Assembly: GCA_030762175.1 (NCBI GenBank)
Contig: CM060833.1
Location: 932,501 to 996,500 of the forward strand
Length of the DNA stretch: 64,000 bases
Direction of reading: 5' to 3'
From: Metallyticus violacea
Taxonomy: Eukaryota > Arthropoda > Insecta > Mantodea > Metallyticidae
The translations under genes and the position numbers were made by a program. A model generated the notes under the pieces. It did no database searches and was not told where the DNA came from. It saw only the letters and a program-made list of their open reading frames with translations. Shown here in pieces: positions 23,420-34,619 of this stretch. Each line of letters begins with the position of its first letter. Positions within the stretch are counted from its first letter, which is position 1.

Positions 23420-24175
23420 TATCTGTTAATGCTCTAGTGGCCGCAATTTTTGTTTTTCTTAAGGATACTCAGCATATGACTGTCAATTAACAAACAGTTC
23501 ATGTTCATGAACCAGCAAAATTGGACAATGGGGGAAAAAAGAAGAAGAAGAAGAAGAAGAAGAAGAAGAGGAAGAGGAAGAAGAAGAGGAAGAGGAGGAG
23601 GAGGAAGAAGAAGAAGAAGCTCTAGTAGTTGCAATTTTGTTTTTTCTAAACGAGACTCGGTATATACCACGGAGATAAAATAAGAAAAATCATTTCTTAT
23701 GAGTGGGGGTTTACCTTAAACCCAAAATTTAAAAAAATAGTTTCTGAAAATCAGTTAATTAGGAGTAGGGATATACCTAAAAACACAATTTTTGTAATTA
23801 CCAAGGATGTCCATCAAGTGGCATAGAGTGATTGTTATTGTTAACATTAACAGCTGGGTATTCCCGCCATGAGATAAACTTGCTAGTTTCATGTAAAAGA
23901 GTATGGGAGGAATAGTCTGTGCGTGTGCATGGATGAATAGTCGGACTTACTCTTACAGTGGCCATTCTGTGGCTTCCGTACTAAATGGCAGCAGTAAAAG
24001 CCAAATTCCAGGAAATGCTGGAATGATAAGGAGCAATGTGCAAATTTTAAGAGGATATATGTGCTCTTTACCGTGGCAGTGTAAAATAAACAATAAATGC
24101 AGGCAGAGAGAACCAACAGTTTCAGAACATAGAAAAACAAGCAATCTTACATCTAAAATTAGTTATATAGTTTAA
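23420..24175 (+). repeat. Unclassified repeat R, copy X (partial)
   Basis: Shares with copy Z (48900-49530) units containing gctctag(c/t)agttgcaattt, gagtgggggtttacc and ataagaaaaat. A (GAA)n/(GGA)n microsatellite (23538-23622) has grown inside one unit. The following part (to about 24490) has a weaker match (cttgccaagaattcacttaatttatgcagc) to copy Z near 50585. Long open frames through the microsatellite are artefacts of the triplet repeat. Confidence 0.5.
23538..23622 (+). repeat. (GAA)n/(GGA)n microsatellite
   Basis: A purine-only run of GAA, GAG and GGA triplets about 85 bp long. Confidence 0.9.
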
Positions 24176-24650
24176 ATGTTAATCACATTTTGTTTTAGTA
24201 TTAGACAGCTATATCAATTGGAAACGTTAAGCAAACAAATATAATACATATATAAAATTATAATGGTATGGGGAATGCATACACGTTAAGCCTGAAAGTA
24301 GTTTTTTATTAAATACATATATATGCATATCTTTGGTTAGCATTTGTTTTTACTATATTTCTGCTCTAGTACTCTGTAATAACCTCCACAAATTCAACTT
24401 GCCAAGAATTCACTTAATTTATGCAGCTCCTGCATGATGGGCTAATAATTTTGTCAAATATGCCTCTAAGAGTAAATTTTTCCGTAATTCAGAATTCCAA
24501 CAATAAGGACTACAATTTCTCCCATATAATTCAAATTAGTTAGGCTTTAGTATATTCATATTTCTTTGACCGGTTAACAAGAAATCATAACTTCATCTGA
24601 AATGGAATCTATATTATTTTTCAGTTCAAAGGCTATAAACTGATACTTAC

Positions 24651-24727
24651 TTGAACTATCGAAGTACTCAGGAATCATTCGAGCGCTGGTTTTTTCTGCT
24701 GCACGTTCAAAAGCCTTACCAAAGAAA
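24651..24727 (-). CDS. Host gene exon D (internal, 77 bp)
   Basis: On the minus strand a pyrimidine-rich tract ends in ...TTGTTTCAG at 24728-24730, and the exon ends before GTAAGTATCA (24641-24650). The first base completes a codon begun by exon C (AA+T), then the frame reads FFGKAFERAAEKTSAR and MIPEYFDSS, and one base is left over. Sharp splice sites, phase fit with the exon 17 kb upstream and the high-quality amino acid composition support a true exon. I do not recognise the protein. The next exon downstream was not identified. An upstream PLE palindrome (24815-25240) lies only ~90 bp from its acceptor. Confidence 0.8.
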
Positions 24728-24855
24728 CTGAAACAAAACAACAATAATGAGAAACAGCCACCTTTAAAACTATTTATGTATGCCACTGCAAAGCAGTTAT
24801 ATCATATCCTAAACTTAGGTATTCATTTTTACACTAAACTCCATTTACTTACATA

Positions 24856-24902
24856 AAATAAAATACATTTCGGGAGGATCTCTCCCATCTTCAGTTGCTC
24901 AC
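24856..24902 (-). ncRNA. Hammerhead-like motif, left arm of P9
   Basis: Minus strand core CTGAAGA (24888-24894), stem II GGGAGA/TCTCCC region slightly altered, then CGAAATG. Stem III is degraded. Confidence 0.5.
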
Positions 24903-25104
24903 TGAACCGCCGCTCCTCGAAATAGACACTAGACACCCAGATGTTCCTGTGTTGGCATCTGCTGGCTGAAGTAGGAAATGGCTAAGTTCATCCATAGGAG
25001 GAAACTCGAAGTTCATTAGGTTTTCTTTATTTTTTAATATAAAATTTTTTCTCAATTTTTAGACATCCAGGTGTCTAGCCATCGTTTCAAGTAACGGCGG
25101 TTCA

Positions 25105-25152
25105 GTGAGCAACTGAAGATGGGAGAGATTCTCCCGAAGTGCGTCTTATTTT
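25105..25152 (+). ncRNA. Hammerhead-like motif, right arm of P9
   Basis: Core CTGAAGA (25113-25119), stem II GGGAGA/TCTCCC, GAA at 25136-25138, GTGCGT, C, TTA. Stem I pairs GAGCAA with TTATTT except one mismatch. Confidence 0.55.
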
Positions 25153-25309
25153 ATGTAAGTAAATGGAATTTAGTGTAAAAAATGAATACCTAAGTTTAGG
25201 ATATATTATCACTCCGTTGTCAACAGCTTTGTAAGTAGAATACTCACATAACTTTCGACATTTGCTTAGTTTTAAAATCAAGAGAAATATTTTACAGAAT
25301 GAAATAATG

Positions 25310-26762
25310 TTGCCAAATTAAAATACCATATTTACTTGAATGTTAAGGCCCCCTCCCCGCTTTTTGAATTTAAATTTTAAAAAAAACATTTTATTTAAAT
25401 ACTGGATTTTTGTAATTAATTTTGTAATAAACAGTCTTGTTTTCAATATAACTTTGTATGGATAAACCATTGGAAATATCAATGACCACATTGAGTAACA
25501 GGAAAAAAAGTTTGATTACTGCCATTTTCTCACTCATATGACAGTGTGAGGCAACAGCAAATACCGATACTGATAATAAATTGAAAAAAGTCTGTCATGC
25601 AGAGGCTGCTTAAACTAAGCAAATTCCTAACCAAGTTGAATAAATTTTAATAAAAATGCATACAAATCAAAATTAGGCCTTATTATATACCTAACTGGAA
25701 CAAAATTAGAATTCCTGCAACCTATAAGCATTACAAAAGAGAAAACACATTTTTAGAATTATAATTATTATTGAGATTAAACTACAAAAATTAATGGTAT
25801 ACTATTAATTATGATCTGAGCCCTTGGTATCATCTTTACATTCACTAAAATAGAAAGAAATAAAAGAAAGTTTTGAGTTATATTGAGTATTTAACATGTT
25901 CATATGTTTTAATAAAACAAAAACATGTTAATATTTAAAAACAACTCCAATGTATTAAGCAAATGACACATGAAACAATAAACTATCAAAAGTTTCATCG
26001 ATTTTCATTAGCTTTGAAATTTAATTTAAATATTATTGTAGTAAAAACATGCAATGCAAACATTTTCTGAATGTTATTACAGAGTGCTCTTACATAAAAT
26101 ATAATTCTTACTTGCATATTAAATTAATATTTCACATTCGCTATCTTCATGATGATACTTTTGTTAAATATAAAATATATGCATCATTAAAAATACAGTT
26201 TATATGCCGAATTAATTTTTCCTTTTATTTTAAAAAAAACTGTAGAGGAACCAAGAGCACATTTTAAATTTTGGTTTTCAAGTATACCCCTACTCCTAAT
26301 AGTCCAATTTTCCTAATCTTCTTATCTTATTTAAATGGTATATACTGAAGTTTGTTGTCAAAAAACAAATATTGGTGCCACTAGAGCAATTTTTAAATTT
26401 TGGTTTTTAGGTAACCCCCCTTTTCTAATAGTTACATATCACTGATTTTCATAAACAATTTTTCTTATTTTATTTCAAAGGCATAAACCAAATTTCCTTT
26501 AAAAACATTTAAAATTACGGTCGCTAGAGCAATTTTTAAATTTTACTATTGTTTTTCAGGTAAACCCTAACTCCTAATGGCCCAAATTGCTCTGATTTTT
26601 AGAAACTACTTTGTTTAATCTGTTTCCATGCATTATGTTACCCTAGATATTCAGTATTTATTTTCATGATGTTCACTTGTCTTCTTGCCTAAGGACACAA
26701 GCTGTTTGAAATATTTTGATAGTAAATCTGTGACTTTCCAAGTGTTTTATCCTTTTTCTTCT

Positions 26763-26765
<3 letters not shown>
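25310..26765 (-). repeat. Unclassified repeat R, copy Y
   Basis: Read in reverse it follows copy Z (48835-50560): shared blocks include the end gtgttttat(c/t)cttttt, tandem ~120-150 bp units with 'ctctag..gcaatttttaaa' and 'gggggtt(t/a)acc', a segment with caaacatttt/attgcatgttt, and a distal block aataataattctaaaaatgtg. No coding potential is visible. The two copies are diverged, so the family is old. Confidence 0.55.

Positions 26766-26768
<3 letters not shown>

Positions 26769-26812
<44 letters not shown>
26769..26812. repeat. (TA)n microsatellite
   Basis: About 22 perfect AT dinucleotides. Confidence 0.95.
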
Positions 26813-26816
<4 letters not shown>

Positions 26817-26861
26817 ATGAAACATAAAAATAAAGAAACACTATTAACAATGTAACAAATT

Positions 26862-27056
26862 AACACTAATAATAAAAGTAGATAAAGATAAAACACAGAG
26901 AAAGAGTCACACTTGAAACTGCTATATTTCGAACTACTGCGAGTTCTTCAATGGCAAGAAGCTAGACACTCGCAGTAGTTCGAAATATAGCAGTTTCAAG
27001 TGTGACTCTTTCTCTGTGTTTTATCTTTATCTACTTTTATTATTAGTGTTAATTTA
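26862..27056. repeat. Large palindrome with ribozyme-like centre
   Basis: Arms of about 80 bp (26868-26945 and 26966-27046) are inverted copies (shared: aagataaaacacagagaaag and complement). The centre on the minus strand reads TTGAAGA, a stem-loop GAACT...AGTTC, then GAAATATAG, resembling the decayed core of the PLE hammerheads. No PLE coding sequence is attached, so the assignment is tentative. Confidence 0.5.
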
Positions 27057-28149
27057 TATATATATATAATAACAATAGAGAAGCAGAAAAAGGATAAAAC
27101 ACTTAGAAATTCATAGAATTTTATTTCTTGTTCATAGTGTTACATTACTTTTCATTTATATATTATATATAACAATAATATATAAATGTATCCATATTTG
27201 TCTTTTTCGGTGCACAGTAGGTACAATTGATGCAGATATGAAAGGTTATTCAGAACAATATCCATTGGTACAACCAAAATAGCTTACATTCTTTTGGAAT
27301 TTGTTAAAATAGCACTTTGATTTGTGTGTGTCAGTAAAATGTGACAGTCCAGAGTGCATTTCCTGTCTGACATTGGAAGAGTTAAATTACCATGGAGAGA
27401 TGGAATTAAAAAGTTCTTTTGTGTAAAACATTTCAATACTGGTAAACCAGTACTGGTGTGGATGACCAAAATAAGAAAGTATGATAAACTACTTCTTCCA
27501 CAAATCTTCATTCTAAAATAGTTGCATCAGATTACTGGAGTATTAAACTGTTGCAATCTACATTTTTATGTACTCATACTTTACATGAAATTAAGTAATT
27601 AACAAATATGTGTTTATGCAATTATCTATCTTACACTATCCCTTCATCTTTTTATGTGATATGCTGTTGTCAGACTCCACTCCCTAGGAAAATTAGATTA
27701 TAAAGGGAGATAGTATTTATGATAAAATAGAGTGAGAAGAACTATACTATCAGGTTACAATGTATGACAAATTTGATAAGAGAGAAAATTTTATTTAATG
27801 CTGTCTGTCTCCTGTTACATGCCATTATTTATATACAGTTGCATTTATCTCCAGTACATTTACCACACTCATGAACCTTTTTGCAGCTCTCACAAAAATT
27901 ATGCAACTTATTGTATTTACTCCTATAAAAGAAGCACTTTTTCCCACTTTTTAGCAATAAAAGCTCAGGGTATATATTTTATATAAAAATATTTAGGGTA
28001 AAAACCAGATCTTTCACATATCATATCATATCACATATCATACATTGTGCAGCATATTCTGAACTAATTTCTACTTGCAATTTTTGAGTAATAATAAACA
28101 GAGACTTTGAAGTCTCCAAACAACAACGGCAGCAGTACATAAATCCAAG
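27057..28149. other. No recognised gene
   Basis: A small AT microsatellite (27055-27070) and a faint, unassigned coding-like stretch on the plus strand near 27340-27430 (CDSPECISCLTLEELNYHGE). No splice or family evidence. Confidence 0.35.
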
Positions 28150-28442
28150 ACTTTATCCCATCATGATTCCTCCAGGCCTGCAAAATATAGCTCAACTAAT
28201 GATTTACGATCTTCATCAGAAAAAAAACTTCTTTCCACCAAAAAGTTTTCTTTTGTTAGTGAAGTAAGTGAAGCATTAAGATTGTGTAGTTCAACTAAAG
28301 CTTTTAATAAATTTATGGCCTTTTCTATTTCATGATGTTCATTCCAGAAATGTGCTGCTACAGCAATTTTATATATCTGTTTATAACGGATGTTTCTCCA
28401 ATGTTCTTTCAACCTGATGCCTATGTTCCTCTTGACCTTGCC
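28150..28442 (-). mobile_element. PLE-A, distal part of minus arm
   Basis: Minus frame GKVKRNIGIRLKEHWRNIRY near 28425, then AVAAHFWNEHHEIEKAINLL: the middle and end of a GIY-YIG domain. Its start lies 7 kb away at 35488-35540, on the far side of a LINE insertion. After LLKA the sequence switches to a pLTR-like aagtgaagcattaaga (near 28260) and unassigned sequence, so the 3' end is rearranged. Confidence 0.75.
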
Positions 28443-28449
28443 TGTGTAT

Positions 28450-29411
28450 TAGTATTAGTATTTATTTCTCATGTATCAACACACAGAATTTTTTGAACAA
28501 AAAAAAAAATAAATAAATAAACTGTTAGGAACAGTGCCTTCAGCAATTCCAGAAGGCAGTAACTCCAATCAAAATTTATTCCAATTTGATTGGCTCAGCC
28601 CCCTTCCCAGTCCCCCCCGGTTCATCAGCAGCTACCTACTGGAATATCCAGGGGACCAGGCTCCAATCCAACCGAAAACAAAACACATCATTAAAAGTAA
28701 TTTATACATTCAATACAACATTAAAAGTTATATTTCCTACAATACTAAATCTTCCTTCTTATTTTTTTAAATTAAACTCATCAGGCCAAATTTCTATCCT
28801 TTAAGAGTTGCTTATTCCTTAGGACCTTATACACACTAACACACTGGTTATTGTTGTATAAGGATCCTGTTTAACTATACTAGATAACTAGTCCCATACC
28901 CTCCCTGACTCATTTCATCCTCCTTTCACTATCTGACAATATTATTCTCAAGCACATTTCCTAAGTATTTTATACCCATAACCATTTTTGCCTTACCTTG
29001 CCTATGTGTTTTCCTAGTTCCTTAATGTTTTCATCTGATTTTAAATTTAAAATTCTTCTACCTCTTATTTCATTTGGTAAGCTTTCCCACTTTCATAATA
29101 GGAACTGTTTCCTCCAAAACTTGGTTTGTTTATATTCTAGTATACAAATACTTTATATTCTAGTTTCCTTCCTATCTTATCACAAATTATATTATATCTT
29201 TCTCTTCCTCACACATTTTTTATTGTACTATATAATTTCAGAGATTTTTTGGTGTTAAGATTTGCCCATATTTCCTGTTTTTCAATATCCTCAATTCTTA
29301 TTGTTATCTCTTTCCAAAATCCTTTACCCAATCTTTCTCCCTCGTACCATGCTAGTCCCATGCCCGCTTCTTGCAAATATTTTGGATTTTAGATAACCAA
29401 GTTTTCTGCCC
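28450..29411 (-). other. LINE 3' region
   Basis: No conserved coding motif is readable downstream of the RT tail; C/T-rich plus strand. Presumed 3' end of the ORF and 3' UTR of the LINE. Confidence 0.4.
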
Positions 29412-29805
29412 TTAATTTTTCCTTGTGCTATCAAACATGACCTTGCTTTTATAGCCCAATCTTCCTAGTTCCATTAGGGCAACGTCATTAGGTGAAGATC
29501 TAGGTAAGCCTAGAACAATTCTACAAAATAATTTATTTATCCCTTTCCATCCTTCGTCTGGCACCCAAATTTCTATTCCATACATCATTCTGCTCTCCAC
29601 TATTGAGCCATACATTCTCTCTAACCATTTTACTTGCATATTTGGTTGTTTACACAAGATTTGATAGCACTCATGGCTACTTTTCCTTCTGATACCGTTT
29701 TCCTGTTTTGATCGCTCCATTTCCCATTGCTAGACAATCTAACACCTAAATAATCAATTTTCTTGACCACTTCAATTTCTGTGCCCTCCCACTAACATTT
29801 TCCCT

Positions 29806-29841
<36 letters not shown>

Positions 29842-30520
29842 GAAACCTTTTTTCATCACCATAATCTTAGATTTGTTTTCATTTATCTTAAGCCCCCATT
29901 CTGTACAAAATGTGCCTATAGTTTCTAATGATCGTTTTAATCCTACACTTGTTAAAGAACCTGTTAACAAATCATCTTCAAAGAGCAGACCCTGTATTTC
30001 TATATTATTTATAGTTTGCAAATGTACATTACCTTTACTAATTTCTTCCAGAACATCAACAATAAATAGATTGAAGAGAGCTGGGTTTAATTTACATCCT
30101 TGTCTTAGACCTATATTGTTTGATATTTTTTCTGTAACCCACCCTCTTTCATATTTAACACAAGTTGTTTTCCTTATAAATATTCTGAAATGCCTTTATA
30201 AAATTCTGGTTTACTCTTTTCTTTCTCAGTTTAATCCTAAGTGCTTCTCTAGAAATTGTGTCAAAAGTTTTTTCCAAGTCCAGAAACAACAAATAGATTC
30301 TATCTCTTTTGTTACTAAGATATTTATTGACTAATGTTCAAATTATAAAAATATTGTCAACTGTTCTTATAAATTTCCTGAAGCCTGATTGAAATACTGA
30401 AATTTTCTTTTCTTTCTCTGCCCATTCTTGTAATCTTTTTGCTAACACTCCAGTGAAAACTTTCCCAATAATTGAATGTATACTAATTCTTCTATAATTT
30501 GTTGGATTCCTTATATCACC
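29412..30520 (-). pseudogene. LINE reverse transcriptase
   Basis: From 30520: NYRRISIHSIIGKVF (motif 1), ISVFQSGFRKFIRTVDNIFI (2), LLFLDLEKTFDTIS (3, catalytic D), NNIGLRQGCKLNPALFNLFI (5), LLFEDDLLTG (6, the xADD box with E for A), WGLKINENKSKIMVMKKG (7), then after a (T)30 tract on the plus strand (29807-29836) the tail MYGSIVESRMMYGIEIWVP and FCRIVLGLPRSSPNDVALME. Stops and frameshifts show it is inactive. Clade not assigned; the 'GxRQGC.LSP' form differs from the jockey/CR1-like copies at 19.4 and 52.5 kb. Confidence 0.8.
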
Positions 30521-30539
30521 TCAGATATAAACTCTACTT

Positions 30540-33235
30540 TAAATAACATGGGAACCAAGGTAGGATTTAACCAATTGTTTTCTCAAGATGAAACCTTCAA
30601 CATATATTTACATAATCACAAACCAGAAATCAAATGGCAACAAAAACTAAAAGAAAAAAGGAGATACAAAACAGCAGACATTCGGTTTATAAACACGTGT
30701 CTAAAAGAAAAAGTATGCCAAAAATTCATCAGCAAAATAGTGAAATACAATAAAGACAGTTGTATACAAAAAGCAGTTGAAAAAAGGGTAATAGAATTAG
30801 GAAAATGCAAACACTATGCGGATATAGCAACTATAGATCTAGAATTATATGATTTACATATAAAATTAGTGAAGTCCTTAGGTGCCATTGATGGGAAAAC
30901 ATGAAAGAACACGTTAGAAATCATCAGCCTCAGAGTTAGACAAAAAACCACATGTCAAAAGAAAAAATTCAAAAAATTACATAAAAAAACCAAAAAATAA
31001 GATTAATACCGCTACGAAACCTAACCTCAAAATAATCAACCTTTCAAAAGAAAAATTTAATGTAAATGAAATAGAACTATTAAAAAATGGGATTAACACA
31101 TGAGTTAATTTTTCATTTCACATTCAAGACTACATAACAAATATCGAGTTAACCCTTGATAAACTAAATCATATAGGTAACATTTCATCAGAAAGAGTAC
31201 ATCAAAGATATTACAAAAAATTAAAAAAAGTAATCAAGGTTCCATTTCACATCAAAAAACCATCAAATCTTTGAATAAAAAGGAAGTTGTTTATACAAGG
31301 GCGAATAAGGGAAACCAAATAGTAATTTTAGTCAAGGAAGATTACAAGCAAAGAATGCTAGATATGTTAAACAGCAAGGAATATTGCAGTAGAAACAAAC
31401 CCACTTAGTAAATACATAAAATTAACAGAAGATATATTGAAAGAAAGCACTTTGTTCACAAAATCTGAACTCTATAGAATTAAAGCAACAATTCCATCAA
31501 CAGCCAAGATTATTGGATTACCAAAGATACACAAATCTGGAAAAATCATGAGACCAATCATCAATAATATTAATGCTCTTTGTTACCTTCGACCAAAAGG
31601 ATTAGCTACATAATTTAATACATTACCAAAGTTTCCAAGCTTAGGCCTGAGAAACTCTTTAGATATTGTTAAAAAAAATTAAAGATTATAAGTTATCCGC
31701 AAATGAAACAATGGTATCCTTTGATGTAAAAGTCCTTTTTCTTAGTATTCCAAAAAAGAAGACCTTAACTCTTCTAAAAAAACTGGCCGCTATCCACAAA
31801 ACTAATAAAAACACACATTACGAATGTGTCAAACTAACAAAATTATAGTTAGATCAGGCCTTCTTCACATTTGAAGGAAAGTTCTTCAAACAAAAATCGG
31901 GCTTAGTAATGGAAGTCCTCTCTTTCCATTTTTAGCAGATTTATTCATGAGTTTTTTTGAAATACATACAAATAATGCTTTCCCATATATATTCAGGATA
32001 TGGTATAGATATGTAGATGAAGTTTTTGTCATAGTGCAATACAAAAAATGTAGCAGATGCACTTAAAACTCTTAAATTTACAGGAACCAACAATATAATT
32101 CACCATAGAAATTGAAGCTAACAACATCTTACCCTTCTTGAATTTGAAGATAATAAAGAACAATAGCACATTGTAGTTTGGCATATATAGAAAAGATACA
32201 CATACTGACAATTACATAAAAGCTCATAATTTCAATCCTAGACATTACAAGGAGGCAGCATTCAATAGCACGATTTATAGATTGATCAATTTATCACTTA
32301 AAAAGGAAGAATACAGGAATTTTTTTGATTGATTGATTTATTTATGGATGCTCTTTAACAGCTCAGGTCAACAGCATCCCATTCAATTCAGGGCGTGAAA
32401 TGGCTGACAAATTTTGCTCAGAGGCCTCTCTTTCAGGCTTGAGGTTCTTTTTCGCGCCAAAAATGTATGACATGGGACCCATGGCTTTACTTCCCTTCCG
32501 AAGGAAGCCATACTTACGATTTTTACGCCCGAAAAATCCATCGGTCCTAGCTGGGTTTGAACCCACATTCTTGGGTGTAGGAGGCATCATCATCACCAGG
32601 ACCGATGAATACAGGAAAGAATACATATAATAGACACAGCAAAAATTATACGGTTTAACAAACAAATGATAGATCGAGAAATAAAAAGATTCAAAGAAAA
32701 AAGAAAATTAAACAAATCACTACACTCAGTGCTTTAGCCAAAGAAAAAGAATTGTTGAACATTCACCTACCACCCTTACCTTAATTTTAATAAAATTTCA
32801 GAACATATTCAAGCAATACAACATCACTTTGGCACCCATAAATAGATATAGTGTAGGCAAACTAGTGAGGTTAAATAAAACAGAACCCAGAGCAAAAGAA
32901 GAAAATTCAGGCATATATAGAATTAATTGCACAGATTGTGATAAGATGTATATAGGAAAACAAAAAGGAATTTAAGTATTAGACTAAAGGAACATTGAGA
33001 AATATAAAATACAAATAGATAGAAAAGTCAGCAGAGGCAGCCCACTTTTTAAGGAAAACCACAAAATAGAAATAGACATCGTATTATTAAAGGCGATTTC
33101 AACACTCAAATGAACTTGGTATATGGGAAAAAATTTATATAAAAATATGAACATAGACTCATGAATTTTGACATACCAGAAGCAGACATTATAAGTTCGT
33201 CAACAGACAGCGAGCACAGTTACTTACATTTCCCA
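30540..33235 (+). pseudogene. PLE-C reverse transcriptase and endonuclease
   Basis: Order: N-terminal basic region (30600-30900); VVYTRANKGNQIVILVKEDY near 31290 (RT1); IIGLPKIHKSGKIMRPIINN near 31512 (RT2a); SANETMVSFDVKVLFLSIPK near 31690 (RT3, catalytic D); a degraded GxxxGxPLSP region near 31900; WYRYVDEVFVI near 31995 (RT5, YVDE instead of YVDD, a catalytic loss); LPFLNLKII; linker RLINLSLKKEEYR split by the SINE at 32319; SGIYRINCTDCDKMYIGKQK near 32910 (GIY-YIG). Many frameshifts and stops. Confidence 0.75.
32320..32606 (-). repeat. tRNA-derived SINE (family S3), copy 3
   Basis: An 11 bp duplication (gaatacaggaa) at 32309-32319 and 32607-32617. Same body as the copies at 17038 and 17730. 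The head near 32545-32600 is partly deleted (B box GGGTTTGAACCC complement kept, A box damaged). Removing it and one repeat restores the PLE reading frame. Confidence 0.85.
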
Positions 33236-33257
33236 CCTGATCAGATTTGTTAGTCGA

Positions 33258-33305
33258 ACAGTTGACAATGTGAGTGAGTGCCTCACGAAACATGTCCCAG
33301 TTTAC
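33258..33305 (+). ncRNA. Hammerhead-like motif in PLE-C
   Basis: Core TTGACAA (33262-33268), stem II TGAG.../...CTCA, GAA (33287-33289), ACATGT, C. Same divergent core as 39991. Stem I is weak here. Confidence 0.5.
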
Positions 33306-33404
33306 CTTTAAATAAGTTTTAAAAAGCGAACATCAAGAGAGTTTTAATGTGTTGACATCATTTTAAGTAGTTTTACTTTTAATTTAAATAAGATTTTATC
33401 ATTA

Positions 33405-33945
33405 CTACAAGACTTCTCTAAATTTGCTTCTATTGGGCCCCAGGCATTAAAATCTACCCTAATTTATTCTTCCTCCCATTCTTGTATTTAGATCCCCCAC
33501 TAGCATTAATTCAAAATCTGTATATTTGTTCTGTAGTTCTTCAATGTTTTAATAAACAAATTTGAATCATAAAAGCTTGAAAAGCTAGGTGGATTATAAA
33601 CAATACCTAAACACACTTGTGTACTTCTTCCATATACATCACTGAATATACACCACAGCACTTTATCACCTCCTAAATTCTTTTCAACCTTAATTTTAAA
33701 ACCTTTATCTCTTCTCACAAATAACCCTATGCCACAAGACACCCAACCTTTTCCTTTAACTTTCACCCCTTTTATTTCCATAATAATCATACCCCATTAC
33801 ATTGATGACAGAATCATTTATTATCCATGTCTCTACCACTGTTAATACATCTGCCCACTTGATTAACTGATGAATGTCACCATTTCATATTTTCGTCATT
33901 AACCCTTCAACATTCTAGCATACTATAGATGAGGTATGCACTCCC
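33405..33945 (-). pseudogene. LINE apurinic-like endonuclease
   Basis: Minus frames give NVEGLMTKI near 33920, WADVLTVVETWI near 33855 (catalytic E in ET), then GIGLFVRRDKGF, CLGIVYNPPS and MLVGDLNTRMG near 33480 (GDLN box). These are ordered motifs of the EEP nuclease that nicks targets for non-LTR elements. A stop follows NVEG and the catalytic SDH end is absent, replaced by PLE-C. Confidence 0.75.
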
Positions 33946-34122
33946 TATACTGAATCCTTTATACCAAACCTATAGTGCTCCAACTTAGCTTTGCTTCTTG
34001 TAAGTCTCGCCTCTTTGTCTGATGCGACTCTTCATTCCTCTACCTGCATAATACTTCTCCCAGGCATGGAGACTACACTCAACCCCGCCTCTCTCCTCAT
34101 ATTCAGACCAGTCATAGCACCC

Positions 34123-34562
34123 CATGCTTCTCTGTTAGCATCCTCTCTCAGCTGTTAGGAGACTGTGCTATTTTTCGTGGTGATGTCGTCAGCCATTCAT
34201 AATTTCCCTTCTCTCCTTTTGCCATTTCTTCCTCTCCACCGCCACCTTGAATTCCTGGACTTTGATCCTCTGGCTGAGCCTACAACTATACTATTTTGTC
34301 CTTTCTTGTCCTGTTTCTTTCCGTATATGAAAAGGTTCAAACCATGCTTCTCTGTTAGCATCCTCTCTCAGCTGTTAGGAGACTGTGCTATTTTTCGTGG
34401 TGATGTCGTCAGTCATTCATAATTTCCCTTCTCTCCTTTTGCCATTTCTTCCTCTCCACCGCCACCTTGAATTCCTGGACTTTGATCCTCTGGCTGAGCC
34501 TACAACTATACTATTTCGTCCTTTCTTGTCCTGTTTCTTTCCGTATATGAAAAGGTTCAAAC
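34123..34562. repeat. 220 bp tandem duplication
   Basis: Units 34123-34342 and 34343-34562 differ by about two bases (agcc/agtc near 34192/34412; ttttgtcc/tttcgtcc near 34293/34513), so the duplication is recent. It lies between LINE ORF1 and the endonuclease. Two similar open frames on the plus strand are a consequence of this. Confidence 0.9.
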
Positions 34563-34619
34563 CCCTTATGTATGCAATCTTGCCTTTTACTCTGCTTTTT
34601 TCATTTTCTTCAATAAAGT

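Larger units (their letters stand above)
24815..25240. mobile_element. PLE insertion P9, inverted pLTRs with endonuclease tail
   Basis: Arms 24812-24910 and 25098-25205 are inverted copies (shared: cctaaacttaggtattcat, taagta(a)atgga). Between them on the minus strand is the end of a PLE nuclease (N/MNFEFPPMDEL near 25005), as in 36010-36060 and 38810-38850. The right end is cactccgttgtcaacagctttgtaagta, the terminal motif of P1/P3. No clear 13 bp duplication is found, perhaps because the left terminus is trimmed. Confidence 0.7.
30523..33398 (+). mobile_element. PLE-C, near full length, inside the LINE
   Basis: Starts at the N-terminal region and runs through RT, linker, GIY-YIG domain and pLTR, about 2.6 kb after removing the SINE at 32320-32606. 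The N-terminal part (LKEKVCQKFISKIVKYNKDS, 30700) resembles the N-terminal region of PLE-B. The pLTR end (agagttttaatgtg.tgacat) groups it with P2 and PLE-A. No clear target duplication found. Confidence 0.75.

Noticed and set aside
23501..23683. Arg-rich open frame and its Leu/Pro-rich complement
   Set aside because: Both are products of a GAA/GGA microsatellite inside a dispersed repeat.
23957..24017. Possible next exon of the host gene (minus strand, acceptor ...ATTCCAG, donor GTAAGAG)
   Set aside because: The phase would fit exon D, but the 61 bp translation (FPGIWLLLLPFSTEATEWPL) looks unlike a conserved domain and lies in repeat-rich sequence; splice motifs alone are too weak.
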